Positions 1 to 9,600 of a stretch of 12,336 nucleotides of DNA are shown here, one piece after another. The notes beneath the pieces were generated by a model. It was not told the origin of the DNA and did not search any database. It was given only the letters and a program-made list of their open reading frames with translations. Every line of letters starts with the position of its first letter. Positions within the stretch are counted from its first letter, which is position 1. The DNA comes from Ettlia oleoabundans. Its lineage: Eukaryota > Chlorophyta > Chlorophyceae > Chlamydomonadales. The position numbers were made by a program, and so were the translations under genes. The DNA is taken from the NCBI GenBank assembly GCA_019693395.1, contig JAAMXP010005383.1, forward strand, positions 1 to 12,336, given 5' to 3'.

Positions 1-34
1 TGGGCACCAGCCAAGGGCGGCTGCGAGGTTGTGC

Positions 35-64
35 TGTGTGGCCGTTCCCTGTGTGGCCGTTCCC
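35..64 (+). repeat. perfect 2 x 15-bp tandem repeat
   Basis: The 15-bp unit TGTGTGGCCGTTCCC occurs twice in direct succession without a mismatch (35-49 and 50-64). It lies in sequence I read as the end of an intron of the plus-strand gene whose exon starts at 157. Confidence 0.8.
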
Positions 65-156
65 GCGCTTCCTTCAGCAAAACCTTGCATCACCACCACC
101 ACAACACATACACACACTCACTCACACCAATGCACGCCGACTTTTTGTTGATGCAG

Positions 157-576
157 GCCGCTGATGAGAGCCTGCGGTTGTTGCAGGTACACAACTCAGA
201 CATGGAGACACTGCAAACTCAGCTGTTTGATGCATTGGTGAGTGGGTTGGTGTTGTTGACTCTTGACTGCCGCAGCAAATCTGCAACTCTGTATTCAGAG
301 GCTTGCAGTTTGTGAGGTGTTGCTTACCTTTAATTTAAACATGCTCCGTAAGCAAAGCCAAGCTCACCTTGTTGCATCGACTTGTGGCATACGTAGCAGC
401 GGTCGTTGAAATCAATAGCTTGCGTAAAGCACCAGGCAGGGGTTTGCTTACCACCTTCTGGCCTAATTTATTCGCCTGCCTATGCCACACCCCATGTCAA
501 TGATGTGAGCTGTATGCTTGTGCTGCTCTTTCTGCAGGGAGCGAAGCAGAATGGCAATGCAAACAAGAAGGGTTGA
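157..576 (+). CDS. 3' end (last two exons) of an unrecognised plus-strand gene
   Basis: I do not recognise this gene. Two exons are visible, 157-237 and 538-576, joined by an intron at 238-537. The first exon follows a T-rich acceptor ending GATGCAG and ends at a consensus donor (TTG then GTGAGT). The last exon follows the acceptor CTTTCTGCAG. Both join in phase 0 and give a 39-residue C-terminus ending at the TGA at 574-576. The first part (residues such as DESLRLLQ and METLQTQLFDAL) has leucines and charged residues spaced like a coiled coil. The last twelve residues are polar and lysine-rich (ending NANKKG). An alternative acceptor (TTGTTGCAG, ending at 186) would shorten the first exon by 30 nt in the same frame. 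The rest of the gene lies left of the window. Exon structure is well supported; function is unknown. Confidence 0.6.
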
Positions 577-1148
577 GGCTGTGGGGCTGGGCAGCTCTGC
601 ACGGCAAAGCACCCCACAGCTCTGCCTCCTACGGGGCAGGGATTGAGACGCAGCTGCATAGTCGACTGATTATGAGAGGGCGCATTTGCTGACTTGAAGA
701 GCTGAAGGAGGCTTGGTATTTCATTTTCATCCTGGTCGAGCTGATATGCATGTATTGCCTGATTGTTTCATCGGTCCAAAGTGGCCGTTGTGACGCCACT
801 CTCTGGGCCAACACGCCGCACATATTGGTTGTTGCGCTGCGGCTGCATGTTTGCCTTTCATCCTGCACAGGTGCCCTTAAATCCTGCACAGTTGCATCTA
901 CGTTTATGACTGCGCAGCGCTCGAGCCCTCTGTCGCTTTTCATTGATACCAGCCTGGCTTGCAACTGCTGACGCACCTGCAATCCACCACCTCCTTTTGT
1001 GCCATGAACTGCTGACAACCGCACACAGGTGCCGTATTTTTGGGGGAGTTAGCTGCTCCACCTGACACCCACTTACCAGCCAGGTCGATCCCTGCTCTTG
1101 CTATGACGGACTAGTCAATCTTGTTTCCACTATCGCCGGTGGTTGCCA

Positions 1149-1153
1149 TTACA
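1149..1153 (-). terminator. candidate TGTAA poly(A) signal of the prominin-like gene
   Basis: TGTAA on the minus strand lies about 420 nt past the stop codon at 1574. A second copy at 1540-1536 is only about 34 nt past the stop and is less likely to be used. If the distal copy is used, the transcript overlaps the 3' UTR of the facing plus-strand gene. Confidence 0.3.
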
Positions 1154-1217
1154 TAAAGCGGCCACTGCATGAGGCTTGTTGCTATCTTGACACAGAGGCG
1201 ACCCGCTTGCATCCACT

Positions 1218-1222
1218 TGTAA
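1218..1222 (+). terminator. candidate TGTAA poly(A) signal of the plus-strand gene
   Basis: TGTAA is the usual poly(A) signal of chlorophyte nuclear genes. This is the only copy I find on the plus strand between the stop at 576 and here. It implies a 3' UTR of about 650 nt, which is long but not out of range for green algae. Confidence 0.35.
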
Positions 1223-1573
1223 CACCAAGATTTGCAACTGCTGTTTCCACTTCATCATGTGGCTGTCATACATAGCAGGAGTGGAAATGTATCGATGGCG
1301 CAGCTTTGTGGCTGCTCATAAGGCGATCCAGGGGCCAGCGGCGGCAACAAAAGATGTTGACGTAGAAAGTCAGAAAGGAGTGTACAGGCTCTTTGAGACG
1401 TGTCAAGTGCAGTAATACTGAGTCATACCTGGCATAAGGGAGGAAAGGGCAGAGCCAGGAGAAATTGGAGTAAAGAGTAGGGCAATTGCGGGCTGGAAAC
1501 TGACCAGCCAGAGTAAAGTCAGAGCACAAGCTGTGGCTTACACAAGCCCGCCGATGTTGGAAGCTCATGTTCA

Positions 1574-4500
1574 TTAGGCGGCACGGCGCGTGAGCTTCAG
1601 CTTTGTCAGCGCATTGCCTGCCCTACGCAGGGCAGAACCGCCGCTGCGACCGCCACCGCTGCTACCTGTGCTGGCGTCCTGAGCAGAGGATGAGTCCTGT
1701 GGCTGTGGTGTCTGGTTGGGCCCACCTTGTGCCGATATTCGTGGCAGCTGGGGAGGCAGCAGAGCGGCGGCAGCGGGTGTGAGGCTGTTTTGTGCTGCGC
1801 CGTAACTGCCGCCACTACACCCGGCGTTGCCAAACCCCCCCGCGCTGCCGCCGCCGCCTTTGCACGCCGAGTTTGAAGCGCTGTAGGTGTTGCGGGCCGA
1901 CTGGAGCAGGGGTGCTACCCCTGCTGCTGACGCCGCAGCCGGGGCAGTGGCTGACCAGTGGCCCAGCTGAATGCCGCCACTAGCGCCGCAGCCGGCGCCA
2001 GCCCGCGCTGAGGGCAGCGAACGGGCGCTGAGCGGCATGGCGGGCGCAGAAGGGGTGGCATCGGGAAGCAGTTCCACGCTCTCCAACGCCCCTGTGGCAC
2101 TGCGGGGGGTGATGGAATCTGGAGGGGCCGCCGCGGCGCCGATGCGGAAAGTGTCGGCACCGCTGCCGGGCCGCGGCCACGTGCTGGCGTTGGTGAGCTT
2201 CTGATGCAAGCTCAGGCCTAAGCTGCTGCCTGAGTGGGCAGCTGACAGCTGCCGGGGGGGCTGCAAAGGTAGGAGCAGTGCGGGTATGCCGCCGCCCCCT
2301 TCCTCAGTCTCCTCCCTCTTATCCACATCCCGCTTGTCAGGCAGCTCTGGTACTGCAGGTAGTGCTGGCTCTTCGTACCGCCTGCAGTCGCTGCGGCGGT
2401 ACATGTGGCAGCAGCTGCAAGCAGGCAGAGCGGGCGGGAAGTTAGGCGGGCACATGCAGTGAGTCAGGCATCCACTTGGCAAGCATGGAAGAAATCCGCA
2501 ACTACCGGTGAACAAGCGCAGCAGGTAGCAGCCCCCCTTTGTAGAGATCCTGAGGCATGGCCTATAAATTGACACCAACAGTCACAGCAGTACATTTAAA
2601 TGCATAGCACTCCACCACGGGTGAATGCAACCCCCGCACCAGACGAGCTCAGTCCATCATACTGCCAACAACTAGTAGCAGCATGCAGCGCAACAGCCAA
2701 CCTGTTGTCATGATGCAATTGCAACAACACCAAAGGAATTGCAACGGCCCACCTGCGCGGCTCCAACTTGTCCATCTTGCCCACCCACACAAACACCGCC
2801 AGGGACAGAGGCAGGCCAAAGCAGCCGACGACGAGCAGCGCCAGCCAGACGCCTGCCACGAAGTTGAGCAGGCTGCAACAAGTATAGGTCTTGGCTGCCA
2901 CATAGACCACGTAGAAATGCTCGTATGACAGAGCTTTCTCAAGCGCGCTGTAAGCAGGGCAAGGCAGTTTGTAACAGCGCGGTTCAATGTGTCTACACAG
3001 CAAGAACATTGGCAACCTTGATTATGAAAGAGAGTGTGAGGTGTGAAATGGCTTCATGCAACAATGGAGGTTGATGCTGAGGGAGACGCTGAGCAAGCAG
3101 CCAGGTGCTTTTGCACATGTTGGAGCGTGTTGCGCAGCCTGCAGACATGTCCTCGGGCTGACCCAAAAGAGATAGATACAAAACCCGAGATGCCTGGGAG
3201 CAGCAGGACCAGCAACTGAGAGGTGATGAGCTGCTGCCATGGGCTGCGGTGTCGGCTTTGGCGCAAGCCATAGATCAGCCATAGGCTCTACCTACAGCAA
3301 CCACAACACAATTCAGGCGGCAGCTTCAAAGGACGCCCTTGCCTGACGTTGCCTGCCAAGTGGTTGATGCTTGCAGCCAGGGTGTCGAGGTTGTCTGGCA
3401 GGGTGCGGACCGAACTCTGGACCCCCTCCAAAAGGAAAGCAGCCTGCAGGAAAAACGCAAGAAGTTGGCTAGGTTAGAGCGTGATAGCCGGGCACATGCA
3501 ATGCTTGCTATGCCGGCAAGCCAAGCAGTGGCATAGCACGAGAAGGTACCAAAGCGCCATGCCGCGCACGCAAGCCTGCCACAACAACTCGCAATCATGG
3601 ACCAGAAAAGCCGAAAGCGCCAGTCAGCCAGTGCAATATATTGATGCTGGATAAGAACCGATGCACTCCATAAAAACCTCTTCTCGCACCTCTTGAAGCC
3701 CTCCCACTGTCTGGTTTGCCGAAGCCAGCACCTCAGGGATGTCGATGCCTGTCAGATCGTACAGCACCTCTCGGGGGGTCTTTCCAACACCGTAAAGAAA
3801 GTATCTGGCCAGCGCCAGCGTGTCGCCCACTCCCATATTGGAAAGCACGCCCTTTCCTGTCGCCACCTGTCGCTCCGCCTCCGCCACCAGGGCATCTATC
3901 ACCTTGGTTTCCACGATGGTGCACCTGCCAGAGGGCGACACAGGATACTGGAGTTCCGTGAGCAGGCAATGCAGCCCATCGGATATTGAAGGGGAGAACC
4001 ACAATGCCCAGAGTGCTGCAAAACAAAGCGACCTGCACACCTAGCCGATGCCAGAGGCGCCAGAGTATACAAGAGCTCACCCATCGCTGCCGATCTTCAA
4101 TCCAGCGGTAGACGCCGTCACGGCTGCCCAGGCAAGCAGGATGAAGAAAAGCAGCAGTGCTATGCAGCCTTTGACCAGCCCCGGGCAGTTTAGTAGCGTG
4201 CCGAGCGAAACAGCCACAGAGAACGCGATGATGAGTGCATAGCAGGCGTATAGTGCGGCATTCTTTCTGCAGAGGGCCGGAAGCAGACACAGATACCGAG
4301 GATCAGGCATGTGCGACGAAGCACTAGCATGCAGCAAGTACCACAGACGTGCACCTGCAGAGCCCAGACAGGGAGCCGGAGACATCCACAGCGGCAGGGC
4401 AAACAGCAGAGCAGCTGCACTGTCTTGCATGCACCAACTAAACAACCACAGTCGGCGGGCTTCAAGCATGTCCACGGCACGAGCAGGCAGGCCAACAGAC

Positions 4501-6184
4501 ACAGCTGGATTCTCGCTCCAGGCCTTCCCTCCCTGGCTGGCTAGCCAATTGGCCAGATCAGCACTTACACGACATCAAGCCTGTCTGCCAGCGGCTGCCA
4601 GTCCTGCTGTATTGCCTCCATCCTGTCCAGTACCGCATCTTGAATGTCAGAGCCGGCTGTCTGCAGCCCAGAGGTTATGCTTTTCATGCTGGAGTGGAAG
4701 TCATCTATCACCTGCGGTGCGGGAAGAAACAGACAGCAAGCGCAGCAGAGGGCAAGGTCGGAAGGCCAGCGATTTTGTTTATTATGACAGAGTGTAAGTC
4801 TTCTAACACTTGCAGTGCTCGGGGCAACAGCATATGTCATTAGGTAGGTAGGTAGGAGGGCAGGGGACATTGGAAGACGTGCCATTGAGCTAACGACATT
4901 TTGGGGCGCTTAAGCTTCAACCCAGTGCTGTGGAGATGAGTTGTCATCAGGAGCATGCAGTGAAGCAGCAACTGTGGCAATCCGCGGGGGTGAAACCCAG
5001 CCCATAGCCAAAAATCAACATGCATTGCTGCAGAAGTCCCATGTGTGCCATGCTGCTACCCTCAATAACCACACACGCCTGCTTGCTTCCTTCCCCATAA
5101 CCACAGCAAGAAATCTGCAGATCGGCGCACTGCCTGCCTCAATGCCGCAGTCCAAGCCTATTAGATGACAAGCTACAAGCCCACCCACTCACTGTAAGCA
5201 CATCGGGCTGCAGCTGCTCCAGGTTAAGGTCCAGGGTGCGCTGCCGAATGATCATCAGCTGGCCTTCCACCCTCTCGGCAGCAGCCAGGGTGTGGTTGGC
5301 TTGGGTAAGTCCAGACGCCACATACGCCTGCAGGAGCAATGGTGCGTGCTACAGCGTTGGCAAATAAATGAAAAGTACGGTCGTGTACCACACTTGCAAT
5401 TTAGCTTACGAACAATGCTGCAAGGCCGGCATGGCAGTCCCTGCCACATGTGCCATGCCAGCTTGGCAGCAGGTCTGGCCCCGACAACAGCACGGCCAGC
5501 CGGGCAGGAAACAGTGCAGCAGCTGATGGCATGCCTGCAGGCTGACAGGCTCAGTTGCTGGACATTGATGCTGGACACATTCCCACCTTGGTCTTTTCAT
5601 AGACTGCAACACCAGCAGGCTCAATGGATGGCTGGATGGTGCTGAAGCCGTATCCGCTTCCTGCCACCATCCCTGCTGCCAGCAGCGGCACAAGCGCCCG
5701 CAGCCAACGCATGCTGCGGGATGAGAGGAGCTCCAGGGCTGGCTTGCCACGCAGGCGTGGGCCGCGGATGCAGCGCATGCAGGTGGCCAGCTTGACCAGC
5801 CGCCACAGCAAGAACGCCAACAGGAGAGCGGCTGCCAGGCAGCAGAAGACGAAGGGCGGCAGCACGTGTTTTCGCGCCCACTCTTGGTAATAGCTTCTGA
5901 AGCTGGGGTCGTACTCGGCAGCAGGGGTCTGCTGCTTGGCCAGAGGCAGGTTGGCCCACAGCGGCGACTGGCAGCTCAGTTCAAGCGTCTCCGCTGCTGC
6001 CGCTCCCGGCGCCGCCCGAAGCCCCAGCAGGGCCGCCAACAGCGCCGCGGCCGCCTGTAAGCCAATTTGACGCGCAGACAATACTTGGGTTCGTAAATGG
6101 AGAGACAAAAAGACGTGTCTTTTCAACCATCACAACCGCGGCAGCGCGCACCTGCTCGTGTAGCTGCTTTTGCCGGCCAATCAT
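1574..6184 (-). CDS. prominin-like five-transmembrane protein, 9 exons, 846 aa
   Basis: Exons on the minus strand are 6184-6152, 6054-5587, 5327-5193, 4711-4569, 4266-4081, 4032-3690, 3443-3292, 2992-2753 and 2414-1574. All phases agree and the total is 2541 nt. The ATG at 6184 has A at -3; the longer open frame around exon 2 has no ATG. Residues 12-33 form an Ala/Leu signal peptide core. Transmembrane segments are near 79-100, 132-151, 264-285, 294-313 and 531-557, with a Cys pair (TCMRC) just after the first. Two large loops (about 152-263 and 323-530) each carry an N-glycosylation sequon, NHT and NQT. This is the prominin topology. The region before segment 1 (YDPSFRSYY...W) and the start of loop 1 (YVASGLTQANHTL) resemble the plant transmembrane family of Arabidopsis AT2G12400 and AT2G25270, as I recall it. 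Prominins shape membrane protrusions; the plant relatives are poorly characterised. The tail (558-846) is rich in Ala, Gly, Ser and Pro and is far longer than in relatives of about 540 residues. The least certain boundaries are the 48-nt intron 4080-4033 and the donor at 3291. Confidence 0.8.
4033..4080 (-). other. 48-nt intron of the prominin-like gene
   Basis: The donor is GTGAGC after ...GATGG and the acceptor is GTGTGCAG. Without splicing the frame hits TGA at once. Phase 2 on both sides leads into the correct frame for loop 2. A stronger-looking acceptor (TTTTGCAG, ending at 4016) gives the wrong frame and a premature stop. The length matches the two 47-49 nt introns of the neighbouring sulfotransferase gene. 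Confidence 0.55.
4841..4856. repeat. (TAGG)4 microsatellite
   Basis: Four TAGG units lie inside intron 3 (5192-4712) of the prominin-like gene. On the transcribed strand they read CCTA and give no coding signal. Confidence 0.8.
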
Positions 6185-6628
6185 ATTGGACGGTCTTTAG
6201 TATAGCTTGCGAAGCAAAAGGTGCCGCAGCGGGTTGACCTCTACGCGGACTTGTGCGGCGTGCACGCGCCCCCGCTTGCCCAACGGCTCAATGACCAACT
6301 CAAACCGGCATTCTGCCAAACAACGCTACTTCTGCCTTGGAGCTGTTGACGGCTGTGCGCGCCTTCGCAACGCGTGCTGCAGCCTGCTCTGCACCGCCAG
6401 CTGTCGCGGCCGACGTCGCCCGTTGCCGCCCACAGCAACCTCCTGCCACGATCCGCGGTGCTGAGAGGGGACATGTGTTACAGTAGCCAATTCAATGTTG
6501 TGATCAAATACCGATACCACCACAAAACCGCCATTGACGCGCTACCACCTGCCCCTGTCGTGCCGTGGCGCCCCGCTGGCTGCAGCGGTCAAGGCGGTGG
6601 TAGCTGCAGCAAGCATTGCAACCCCGCA
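6185..6628 (-). promoter_or_regulatory. spacer: 3' UTR of the sulfotransferase gene and 5' region of the prominin-like gene
   Basis: This 444-nt stretch lies between the stop of the upstream sulfotransferase gene and the ATG of the prominin-like gene, both on the minus strand. About 150 nt after the stop is a TGTAA signal (6482-6478). The remaining ~290 nt should hold the promoter and 5' UTR of the downstream gene. A weak TATA-like stretch (GCTATACTAAAG on the minus strand) lies around 6208-6197, only some 15-25 nt before the ATG, probably too close to act as a core promoter. No other clear element is visible. Confidence 0.45.
6478..6482 (-). terminator. candidate TGTAA poly(A) signal of the sulfotransferase gene
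   Basis: TGTAA on the minus strand is about 150 nt after the TGA at 6631-6629. Distance and motif fit chlorophyte 3' ends. Confidence 0.45.
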
Positions 6629-9600
6629 TCAAGCGGCAGCAATCATGCACTGACCAGTTTGTCCAGGTTTGCAGCGTTGAAGATTGTCCTGTAAATTGTA
6701 AAGGAGAGCACAAACCCAGCCGGGAGGGGTAAGGGTGGGTCAGAACGCAGGCAACAACTTGGTGGAGGACAGCAAATTTCCGCCTGCAACCTCAGCAACA
6801 TAAAGCAGCAATATTGCGGGCGGTAACACGTGCTGACAACGCTCATCTGAGCTGATAAAAGACGGCAGCAGCCAAAGGGCGCACCTGCCATGCCCGCTCC
6901 CAATGTGCCATCCACTCATCTGCCGCTGCAAAGCCGTGCTGCTTAATTATTTCCACCACCCTGCACCAGCAACAGTCTGCAGTTAGCTGCAGCACCACCT
7001 ACAAAATGCATCCGCTCCACATAGCCAGACTTTAACACCAAGAAACAGTATCTGTTCAACAACAGCAGCCACTTCTCTCCCTTGCGATGCAGCATGGACA
7101 GCGCACTCACTCCTCTGCATCCTCCCGTGCAAGCTCTACCAGCTGGCTGTACTCCCGCCGCGTCATGGGCCAGCCCTCCTCCTGCAGTAGGCATGCAGGC
7201 AGGGAAGCAGGCGAGTGATGTTTCATGCTGTAAGGTATACTGCATATGAAGCAGGCAAGCAGGTTAGCATGCAGTCTAGCTTGCAATATCAAACACGCTA
7301 CCGGGCATGTTGGTACTTCATAATAGACTGGAACATAACAAGGGATGATGCAAAACGCAGCCGATGCCTTGCCACAAGGCCCAATGCGCTCACGTAATTT
7401 CTTCTCCGGGAGTTGTGCAAGCCCAAGTCGTCTGTGGGCAGCTTGGCGTCTATGCCAATGAAGCGCTTGAGGTCGCGTAGCGCTTTCTTCATACCACCAT
7501 TTGTGAGGTGCTCGTACTGGCGGCAGGAAAGGCAGGCAGATGGGGGATTAAGGGTTTCATGAGGTGGGAGGCATGCTAGTGACGAAGCAAGGTGCCAATG
7601 AATGCCACCATACAGGAGTGCCATGCACAGCAACGTGGCTGCCGCTGCTTCCTCAACGGTGGGCTCATGGAGGCTGCAGCAAGCGCTATCAGCAACCAGC
7701 GACTGAGTCCATGCAGCGGCTGTTGGTATTTTCCCACAACCATTGACCGATTTTACAAAGCAACAAGCCCAACACACAGCTGTAAGCACTCCTCAAAGAC
7801 ACCCAGAGGTGTGCCTGCCCGGTGGCATCCCGGCAGACCTGCATAATGTGCAGCTGGTCCCGCGGGAAGTGCTGCACCCAGGCCGCCAACTTGGGGGCAT
7901 ACCGCAAGCCGCCATTTTCTGCAAGGCACCAAGGGTAAAGGCAGTACGGCAAGTACTTCTCCTTCACACTCTGATGAAGGCAAAACACGACACAGATGCT
8001 GGTTGCCAAGCAAGGGATGCCAGGCAGACTTACGTGTGCAGCTAGCTGCAACAGGCTCCGGCAAACGATCCCAGATCCCACCTAGGTTGTCTCGTATGCA
8101 GTCAATTATTAGTCTCCGCTTTTCATCATAGCACCTTGGCCTGCAATAATCGATTCACACCACAGACGCTACATTTAGCCTCCCAAAACTCATCAACCCC
8201 AAGCTCCGGCGAGTTTGGCCATGCTGCCAACAGCTCGCACTCCAGTGTGGCACGCGCCCTTGTCCGTTGGCAATGCGCGGCACAGCAGCCCTTGTGCCTC
8301 CTCACTTTCTCTTATGGTCCAGGTTGTGTTGAAGCATGGAGATGGCTCGAGAGATGGGCTCACGCATGCTGAGCACTGCGGTAAGGGAGGGCGATACAAG
8401 GCCATGCCAGGTGGGAGCGCCGGGAGGTTTCGACCCTGGCAATCCTTGCAATGCGGCAGAAGATGAAACACAGCAATGAGTTGCAAACAGTACTTGTTGC
8501 CCCAGACATCATGGATGCAATAAAACTGAAGATAGGGCCCTTGCGACTGCCGCATTCAAAGCCCCATTGCAGCAGAGGGCATGCGCTACCTAGCTTAACC
8601 CAAGGCATCAGTTCCGCAAGCTGCGGTGCCAACCATTCCCCCGCCTGCAGCAGCGGGCATGACGCACACCAGGTTGAGACTTCCTTTGAGCTTGATAAGT
8701 ACAACGACAGGTGTTCTCAAAGCTGTGCAAACCGTTGCATAGCCCCAGTACGCGTTGGCAGCATGCATCTGTAGCATGCATGGTAAATGGAAGCATGCAT
8801 CTGTAGTATGCATGGTAGTTGGAAGCATGCTTCCTGCAGTATGCATGGTAGTTGCTCCACAGGCGTCAAAACACAGATGGGGAAGCGGCTCACTAGGGAG
8901 TAGTGGGTGCTGCCCTCAAACACCGCCATTAGTAGCCGGGCATCAAGCGCAATGTTGAGGTGCAGGGTCTGCAGGAGGGGCAAAGCATGAGAGGCAGTCT
9001 GATGATTGGCATGCCAGCGCAATGCGGGTGAAGTGCAGGCTGATGGGCAACGGCGAACTAAACTGCCAAGCTGACACTGGCCTTGTTGTTGCACGCTTGA
9101 TGCCAGCAGCCGGCAGTTTGTGATCACAAAAGCCATCCCAAAAGGCAAACAGGTAATGGATGGTTTGCTGCTGAGCTTAAGGCGCATTAGCCGCGCAGGC
9201 AGATGGCCATGAGAGACACCAGCCAGGCAGCCTCACCCCGTTGATGTATTTCTGCTGCTCCCAGGCGGAGCAATCTACAGCATCATTGTCGCAGCGACTG
9301 GTGTAGAAGTTAGGCTCCTGCATTGCGAAACAGGAAGCATCCTACGTAAAACAGTTGGGATCAGGTGATGAGGATGTTTGTAAACCTGCAGTTTCCTGAC
9401 ACACAAAGGGCGCAGCCACGCGCTGCAGTCCCCATGCGCGAGAGCGTGACGGGCAGCCAGATGGGCAGCCCTCCTTGCCTTGATGCGAGGCGCCATGACC
9501 TGAGGGTGCCGGATAAGGTGGCTGCAGCGCACAGCAACAGGCACCATTGGGCACGCCTCAGTTTGGCAGTGCAAGCGCAAGCGACACAGCCCAACAACCT

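Larger units (their letters stand above)
577..1573. other. convergent 3' regions between two genes
   Basis: This stretch separates the stop of the plus-strand gene (576) from the stop of the minus-strand prominin-like gene (1574). I see no convincing coding exon in it. The longest open frames lack supporting splice sites and have no protein-like composition. It probably consists of the 3' untranslated regions of both genes. Candidate TGTAA poly(A) signals exist on both strands and suggest that the two transcripts overlap tail to tail. Confidence 0.55.

Noticed and set aside
1971..2204. Plus-strand open frames opposite the tail exon of the prominin-like gene
   Set aside because: They are antisense shadows of GC-rich low-complexity coding sequence, without splice sites or family resemblance.
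3733..4290. 185-codon minus-strand frame overlapping loop 2 of the prominin-like gene
   Set aside because: It is out of frame with the conserved transmembrane and loop segments and turns Gly-rich, as expected for a shadow frame.
5551..6126. 191-codon open frame as the true N-terminus of the prominin-like protein
   Set aside because: It begins with TTG, not ATG. A donor (CAG then GTGCGC) after the ATG exon at 6184-6152 and an acceptor (TTACAG) before 6054 join in phase and give a standard signal peptide.
8761..8857. CRISPR-like array
   Set aside because: The three units are contiguous without unique spacers and lie in an intron of a nuclear eukaryotic gene.
8717..9187. 156-codon minus-strand frame as one exon
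   Set aside because: Only 8968-8894 fits the sulfotransferase. The remainder is intron, including the GCATGC minisatellite.
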